From Piper betle (lineage: Eukaryota; Streptophyta; Magnoliopsida; Piperales; Piperaceae): 64,000 nucleotides of DNA. Both the position numbers and the translations under genes were made by a program. Shown here piece by piece: positions 56,987 to 64,000 of the stretch. Location: the NCBI GenBank assembly GCA_033002965.1, contig JAURVB010012599.1:124001-188000 (forward strand), written 5' to 3'. The notes below the pieces were generated by a model. It worked only from the letters and a program-made list of their open reading frames with translations, ran no database searches and was not told the DNA's origin. Position 1 is the first letter of the stretch; every line of letters starts with the position of its first letter.

Positions 56987-57590
56987 GTTGGTTCCAGAGC
57001 CCAGTTTATTTGTTTGCCATGTCTTCTTAAAATTCTTCCTTTTTGAACTGTTGGGTAAGCTCTTCATTCCTTAAAAGATTGATTAATAGGTTATACTAAT
57101 GAGATTATGGAGAATATATTTTTTAAGTTATTGCTTGATGATCATTGATTCCAAAGTGTAGAATGAAATAAATTCCAATTATTGTTGCAATGTGAGTAAC
57201 CATGGATGAGGGAATCCTACACTTCATGGAATAGGAGTTCTCTAGAGTGAATTACTCCCACAATATGAATGTTTACATACAAAGCTATTATTAGGTGTAA
57301 ATTCTCAATAACTGATGCGTGAATGAAGACTTAGTCAAAGGTGAAATTGAGCTTTATGTATTTATAAGTGGTAAGTTGGAGGATGGCGAAGAAACTCCAT
57401 TGGGGGATTAAACTATATCACCACCTTTGATGGAATGGAGTTTTCTATGAAGACCTATGGTCATATACTTTGATTGCCCCATGAAGAGACCACTCCAAAA
57501 AAAAATGATTAAGAAGGAAGAGATGATGTTTGTTATAATTTTCTCTCATGTAGTAAAAATTTTGGGACGAAAATTCCTTTGAGGGTAAAA
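56987..57590 (+). other. LARD internal region: primer-site-like start, no coding, purine tract
   Basis: TTGGTTCCAGAGCC (56988-57001) right after the 5' LTR is a worn version of TTGGTATCAGAGCC, the initiator tRNA-Met primer site. TTTTGGGACGAAAATTCC (about 57560) and GAGGGTAAAA (57581-57590) form the end block and purine tract before the 3' LTR. Between them I find no frame over 60 codons and no gag or pol motif. Confidence 0.65.
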
Positions 57591-59701
57591 TGGAATTCTT
57601 TGGAAATTTTATAGGACATATCTAATACCTCCAATTAAAAAATTCATATATCAAAATGTTAGATGTCCAGAAATTCTGAAAATTTTTTACCATAAAGTCG
57701 GCATCTCTATCTTTCCAATGCAATAAGAATAACTCAAATCATTATTTGCAATCTAACCTTTGAACCAAGAAAGTTGAATCCAGGGTAAACCAATAATGAA
57801 CTTATTTCGTATATTTGGTCTTGGCCAAACACATGGTATTTCATGATTGTTGAGGCATTAGTCATTCAAGTAAGGTATTAAGCAAGAATAATTACTGTAT
57901 TGAATTCCGTTCATAAAGGTTTGATCGGAGAAGAAAAAGATAATGCCATATGTAATCAGGTAAGGAAGTAAGAACAATCACATGTGAATCATGTCTATAT
58001 CTTAACTAAGTTGTTCATGTCAAGTAACAACAAATTAATGTTGAATAAATATTTAACCCTGGTGGTTGACTAAGTGAAGCCGATGTGGAAAAAAGGTTAG
58101 TTGGTTAGTCAGAACAGCACAATTGGTCGACCATGGCTAATGGGATGAACCAAACACATGCTAGAACGTGGGTGACTGTTAGGATGGGTATCTAGGAGAG
58201 TTTGGGAGGGTAAATAATAAAGGCAGGGAAGTAGGATGGGTATGAAAGAGCATGAGGGGTCTCCAAACCCTATTGCCAAAACCCTACGCACATCCCTCTC
58301 CTCTTTCTTTCTCATGACCCTCTCCTCTCTCTCTTCTTTCTTCCTCACATCCTCTCTCTCTCACACACTCTCTCTCTCTTCCTTCAAGGTTGTGCACGTG
58401 TGGAGGGAGTCTAGGAAGGCGTTTCTAGAGCAAATTAACGAAATAAGTGGTTCCTAAATCAACTCAAACTAGTTAATTGCATAGATTTATGCATCATCTT
58501 CATATTCATGCTTTTCTTTACATGTTATGGTTTGTATTATATGTATTAATGATTGAGAATTGATTATTCGATGATCTAATGAACATACACGAGGATGGTG
58601 ACCACGAACTCAATCAGGGTAAAAGCAGTTTAGGAGTAAACAGAGAAATGAAAGTTTGATTGATTGTTGTGTTGTTTATGTTGAAATTGTGTTTAATGGG
58701 GTGAGGATTTAGTTAAAACAACAAAGATCTGATCTTTTCCAATTAAGAACTATTCTTAGCTCCCAATTATGATGTAAATGGAGAATGTATGAAGTTTCAT
58801 TGAATTTTAAATTTTTTTATATTAAGGTGCTTTAATGGTAACCTCCAAATTGAACATTCTTTTAGAGGAATGTTAAACAATATATTCATGTTTGAAAATC
58901 ATGTCATTAAGGCCTCGAATGAATGTTGTAAAATCATGTCATTAAGGCCTTGAATGCATTGATGCCCTGAACTAGAGCACTCAAGCACCCTGCTTGCCGA
59001 AAACCAACTTGAGTTTCACTACGGGCTCAACACCCAAGCACCGTAAGTGAGAGTACCTGAGCATGTGAATGCTCATACTTTGGATTTGAGTTTTGAATTT
59101 GACATTTAAAAGCTATTTAAACATATTTAATCCATTAATTGATGATATTTTATGCTTGTAGTGATGTGATTGTGTGTATGGATGTGATTGATGAATATTA
59201 TATCATGCGGTAGGATGGAACATGTTCATGTTATGGCATGAATATACATACATGTGATCTAGTCCAGGTAGTGATATGTAGTGTTGTTCATTACTCAGAC
59301 TAGAAGCAAATTTTATTGAGACATCTTGAAGCTTGGAAAGGCAACAATTCAGGCTCAATTATCTGTTATAGGGGAGCTTTAATATCCTTTTGTTTTATAT
59401 GATGTTTACACGGTTAATTGAGGCATGGTTGACTCAATGACATATATAAGTTCATGTAGCATATATAACTTAACAAGATAGTAAAAATGGAATCAAGTCA
59501 TGTGTTTTTCATGTTTTCATATGCTGATTCTAGGTGATTGCAAGGCTGAGACTTAACTAAGCAAGCTTCACGATGAAGCATATTAGGTGAACTCACGAGT
59601 TATTCCGATTTAACTCTAGGCATCCCCTTTAAACAAGGTCCGACATTCATCTAATGAGTACTATTTTGATGCACTTACAATCATGGATGGGTGTTTGAGG
59701 T

Positions 59702-62700
59702 TGATAGAGTCTTTGTGCCTTATCAAATTGGCATCCTAATCGGTTTTCCACTCCCAAAGGGATACGATAATCTAATTCTAAATTCTACTTAAAAATCTTC
59801 TTCATTGATTTATTCTCCAAAAGGAGTTCATTACATATTTATACCTTCCGGATTTCACCAACTCACCCATAACATTCAACAACCTTATTAATTATTACAA
59901 TTTCTCACATAACTGGTTCAATTCATTATATGCTTGAAATGTAAAAGGACAACTAATAACAAAATATTATAAGACAATTAACAATGCCTCCCTCTGAAAA
60001 CATTGTCCACAAGGATCAAAAGTTTGCAAAATGATGGTATAATATGACAACAAGTGGCATGTAGCATCGTCCAACGAAAGTCTGTGCCAGTAAATAAGGT
60101 ACTCCTTGATCAGCCGATGATTGTGATGCACACGGTGCTGATCCATAACAACTCTCCGAAGTGTATCAAACTCACTCATAGTAACAAAATGAGGAAGGTC
60201 TAGAGAAGTCATAGAAGGAGTTTTGAATTGACCCTTAAGCTTGGACACTGCTAAGCTTGGACACTACGAGGTAAATAGTTACTCCATCAAGCACTGCTAA
60301 GCGGTAAGCCACCTTTCTAATATGCTCCAAAACTTTATAGGGCCATAGAATCGGGTTGCAAGTTTTTGGTTAGCTGGCAAGTGAAGCAAAGACCACCAAT
60401 AGGGTCAGATCCTCAAGTAGACCATATTACCAATTGAAAAAAATATGTCATGTCACCCGAGATCATTGTGAGCCTTCATTTGACTTTGAGCATCAACCAA
60501 ATGTGCCTTCAAGAGTGTCAAGGCCTTATCATGATCCCTCTGATGATGATCACCTCACCAACAATGGAACTCCCTAAGGCATATCTAAGTACAGAGGGAG
60601 GGGTATGTCCAAAAACAACCTTATAGGGAATGATTCGGGTAGCCAAAAAAGGTGGGATTATACAACAATTATGCCCACGGCAAGAAGCGGGATCACTATT
60701 CATGGCGGTCACTAACATAGCATCGTAAATATGTCTCTAAGCAGTGGTTTGACATCCTGTTTGTTCATATGTTTGTAGATGATTTGTCGTACTTATCTTG
60801 AGAGTTGTCCCCTGCAACTTAACTTGGCCATCATCAATGATAATGGACTCTGACATGCCATGGATTGTAGCTATGAACTCTATAAATTGTTCAGCCACTT
60901 GCATAGCCATAAAGGAGCAGGGCGAATGAAATAACCAAATTTACTCAAATGATCTACCACCAACAATATAGAGTTGTAACTGACGGAGCAAGGTAACCCC
61001 TTCTCTTGTTTGGCAGCCACTTTAGTTGAATTAAACCTCTTGATAGTTATAGAAGAAGATGGAGTGGTTCCAATACCACTGGCCACTTTGGCAGGTGTCA
61101 CTATGCTAGGGCCGGTTGTGGTCAACTAGCTTGACAAAAGCTGCCATGTGTACATTATCTTTAGTTGCTAAGCAAGTCGATCATCCTACACCTTGGCTAA
61201 TTCCATTGCCTTAGTCAACATCCACGATTCCCACCACTTAAATGATTGGATGGCCTCTTGATTGAAGTGGATAGAGGTCAACTCTACCTTCTTATCTTCT
61301 CTAATCTTCTGGTAGTGGAAGAAGCATTAAGTACAATAGACCCACTTAGTTGGGTCCCATTATCTGTTATAAATTAGAAAGTCAATCCTTGTAATACGAA
61401 GTTGAACTGCATGAGGTGAGGTTACATTGTCCCTCCTAGCCCTGTAGAAGACCTCATAATTAATCAGACCATAATGTGGTTGGTGTCCATGGGTTCCCTC
61501 TTTGCAATTACCATAATTTATCATTGTATAGTGAGCGGAAGGCACCTCAAACTTATCTTCGGGAAAGCCATGTCCTCCATAGGGCAGATCACAGCAGATG
61601 GCTCATCATATGAGTCAAAGCGAGCCTCCCCGCCTCTACATAATTGGCTCATGGGTTGACCATTTCTTCCTCAACCAACCCCATCATCAGACTTAGGAGC
61701 TGGTCGACTAATAGTTCTTGTACTTCACTGTTGGCAACAGCCCCGTCAGCAAAAAGTGGTTGTAGTGGCAGCGAACGATCTCTATCCAAGTTGCTGCATC
61801 GGGACGGTCAAACCTGGCCCACCCTTTTCCATCCTGGACCACGGGGTGAACCACCGTATGGAGAAGCCCAAGGATGTCTATCTGGGATGAGAGTGATTCT
61901 TGGACGAGAGACCATAGTAATGCCGCCGAATGGGTTGACGCCCCATTGTCCAGCCAGCAGAGCACCGACCAGTGTGTTGAGAGCCTAGACGCCAGCCCTC
62001 TCAAAAAATGGTTGGTCGACATGACCCTCTTGGTCTGATTGGAGAGGTCGACACCATAAGGGACAGTGGGGATGGAAATAACAAGATGGGGGTCACTTTG
62101 CTCCAATGGCCACTTACATGTCGACACCACTATCTTATCCGACATGATTGCAACGGTGTTTTCTTCAAGGACGCACCTTTCATCATAATCTTCACCGTCA
62201 TTGTCATAGATTGGTCCCTTCTCATCAATCTTCTCCTCTTCATCAACTTCAACAAAGTTGATAGTTGATTGGTAATAGAATCATGATTTCGTTGGATTGT
62301 CTCCTTCGCCTCACACATATCATGCATGAGTGCCATTAGACGATCCTCCCCCACCTTGGCTTTTGCCTTGTTCATCATGATTGACAAAAGGGAAGCGCTT
62401 CAATATTGGGGGATCAAAAGGCTCTGAATACTAATTTAATAGAGTATTTGTAAACCCTTCTTACTAAATTGTCATTACTAATTGGTCCTACACTCCCAAA
62501 GGGATATGATAATATAATTCTAAATTCTATTTGAAAATATTCTTCATTAATTGATTCTTCAGAAGGAGTTCATTACATATTTATACCCTTCCGACCAACT
62601 CACCCATAACATTCAACCACTTTATTAATTATTACAATTTCTCACACAACTGGCTCAATTTATTAAATGCTTAATATGTGAAAAATAACTAATAATAAAA

Positions 62701-62719
62701 TACAAAAAGATAGTTAACA
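59702..62719 (-). mobile_element. Internally deleted gypsy element, 3.0 kb, short LTRs
   Basis: LTRs 59702-59983 (282 bp) and 62437-62719 (283 bp) are similar over their whole length (TGATAGAGT to TTAACA as written). Outer neighbours GAGGT and GAGAT give a 5-bp target duplication with one mismatch. On the minus strand the PBS-like TATTCAGAGCC lies just inside the right LTR, and the purine tract CAGAGGGAGGCAT lies just before the left one. So the right LTR is the 5' one. The interior is about 2.45 kb, too short for gag-pol. Confidence 0.85.
60240..62400 (-). pseudogene. Gag and integrase remnants of the deleted gypsy element
   Basis: On the minus strand the first part (62387-61700) is gag-like N-terminal sequence with a Lys/Arg-rich run; the 62145-61708 stretch ends near GWARFDRPDAATWIE. 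Next come traces of the gag core (IHFNQEAIQSFKWWES, about 61270). A jump leads straight into integrase: NSILLVVDHLSKFGYF (about 60960). Then come LQGTTLK, a worn TNHLQTYEQTG for the usual YHPQTDGQT, and PYKVVFGHTPPS with LRYALGSS (about 60620). A GPF-like RFYGPIKFW stretch lies near 60340. Protease, RT and RNase H are missing. The clade is not the same as the chromoviruses elsewhere here, judging by the short LTR and gag type. Confidence 0.6.
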
Positions 62720-63796
62720 GAGATCAAGTGGAATTTTATGGTGGCCACCACAATTCTCAGGATTCAAATTTGGCTCAAAATTGGGTAGTATAAGAAAAAC
62801 TCAGGGCTATAGAGCTTGAGCCAATCAAGTGCAATATAATAATGTTGTTGGTATTCATGTGTTTTGAATGAGGACCATAGATGTTGGGCCATTAATGATC
62901 TTCTTTAATAATAACACTATGGTCATGAAGGTTGGACTATAAAATATGTTCATATTAAGGTCACCAAGGTTGTACCATAAGAGAGGAAATAAATTGTAAA
63001 GGATGGTCATGTCTGTCGTGTTAGTTAGCCATGGAGGTTAGGCATAAGTGGATGTTCTATATATCACAGAGGATGGATTATGGGATGCACCCTAAGTCAA
63101 GGCTGCAATGTTTTGGCCAAGTACATGTGCCAAGTTTTTGTTTCATGAGTTGACTAACAAAAGAAACAAGACGGTGTATGAATTATCCATATTATGTTAA
63201 CTATTATGTTATTATTAGTCTTATGTTTTATTAATTATTTATTATGATACTATTTGTGTTATGTTCATGATGTAAAATATGAAGTTGATGTTCATGTACA
63301 AGAATATGAGCTAGCTTATGATGTCAAGGTGAAGTCAAGACGAATCCGATATTGTTGTGATTAATCAATTCAAAGTTTAATGTATATTTTTAATTATACG
63401 TTATTACATATGTAATATTGGACTCAGCACCAACTTGGTACTCAGTGAACAATTCATGTTGTACACGGGTAGAAGAAAGCTACCTTTAAAAGATGGAATG
63501 GAAAGGATTCAACACATTGTCTTCATTTTTCTTTGATTCATGTTCGTTACTACATTTGAGGCTTGTGCTGAATTGGATTTCATTATTGGAAGTGTTCAAA
63601 TTATTTATTGAGGATTATTTGTTGTTAAGTATATTGTATCAAATGAATAGTTGACTTAGTAGTGTGCTTCCCACAAGTTTATGATTTTTTATCATGTATA
63701 CATTAAGCATGTGTGTTCATATGATATTATGATACATGGTAACGGCCTTATCCTTTAGGTTGTTTATATGTTGCACCAAAAAGGGATGTCGTTACA

Positions 63797-64000
63797 GTGA
63801 CCCTCATAGGTTACTTCTTTAGAGATGGATCTTCCCTTCATAAATTTTCAGAAACTTTAATTTAGATGTTAGAAGGAAGCTCCTAAATTGCAACTAACTT
63901 GAACTTGATTTAGTTGGTTGACCATAATTAATGTGAATGACTACAACCCTATTTATTGAAATCCTTATTTATGTTTTTGATGAAGTGAATTATTAGACAC
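63797..64000. other. Spacer to the window edge
   Basis: No gene or repeat was recognised in the last 204 bases. Confidence 0.45.

Larger units (their letters stand above)
53447..63796 (+). mobile_element. LARD-like non-coding retrotransposon with LTRs of about 3 kb
   Basis: Two direct repeats (53447-56986 and 57591-63796) align over their length once their inserts are set aside. They flank about 600 bp with a primer-site-like start, a purine tract end and no coding capacity. This is the layout of a large retrotransposon derivative, which depends on an autonomous partner for enzymes. The LTRs start TGTAATGCC and TGGAATTCT and end CTTACA and CGTTACA. Net lengths are about 2.9 and 3.2 kb; the first copy lacks roughly 190 bp present at 62800-62960. 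The LTRs are visibly diverged, so the element is old. The outer flanks (ACAAC and GTGAC) do not give a convincing target duplication. Confidence 0.75.
57591..63796 (+). repeat. LARD 3' LTR, interrupted by a deleted gypsy element
   Basis: Parts 57591-59701 and 62725-63796 align with the 5' LTR, and 59702-62719 is a later insertion. Shared blocks include TATTTGGTCTTGGCCAAA, GGTTGACTAAGTG and CAATAATT-type tracts. The end block ATCCTTTAGGTTGTT leads to CGTTACA (63796). Confidence 0.75.

Overview
The window reads as a transposon-rich heterochromatic or intergenic block of a flowering-plant nuclear genome. The reasons are a plant family-1 UDP-glycosyltransferase with a PSPG box, chromodomain-bearing Ty3/gypsy pol genes, Ty1/copia and CACTA (TNP2-type) remains, terminal-repeat retrotransposons in miniature (TRIMs) with an initiator tRNA-Met primer site, and AT-rich spacers. 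The species cannot be fixed from the sequence. I see no intact host gene, no rRNA or tRNA gene and no CRISPR array.

Layout. 1-5560 holds a hAT-like element with 8-bp target duplications that carries an inverted piece of a gypsy LTR, followed by AT-rich DNA and a decayed LTR plus integrase tail. 5564-13009 is a minus-strand copia element whose middle is replaced by a 5'-truncated plus-strand gypsy element with a 2.86-kb 3' LTR. 13376-15237 is the only host-type gene: a two-exon UDP-glycosyltransferase on the minus strand, broken by a nonsense codon, a probable internal deletion and two frameshifts.

16284-35947 is one large, old gypsy element. Its 5' LTR has been split twice. The first insert is a 2.33-kb foldback element with 1.1-kb inverted arms and a 9-bp target duplication. 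The second is a 6.25-kb minus-strand composite in which a nearly intact chromovirus gag-pol lies between 154-bp TRIM LTRs, with 5-bp target duplications on the outside. 37142-39603 looks like a solo LTR with an internal minisatellite. 40680-43788 is a gag-protease-RT relic with its LTR, followed by a tandem TRIM array (43795-44471). 46836-51034 is the right part of a minus-strand CACTA transposon with a dead TNP2-like transposase. 51571-52950 is an inverted LTR split by a TRIM.

53447-63796 is a large non-coding retrotransposon derivative (LARD-like). It has two LTRs of about 3 kb around roughly 600 bp without coding capacity; one LTR is split by a TRIM and the other by a 3-kb internally deleted gypsy element.

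The coding regions do not form a working pathway. They are generations of retroelements inserted into each other, so the relative order of insertion can be read from which element interrupts which. The three strongest items for follow-up are the foldback element (16833-19164), the TRIM/chromovirus composite (20977-27230) and the shared 154-bp-LTR TRIM family, whose internal repeat number varies from one to four.
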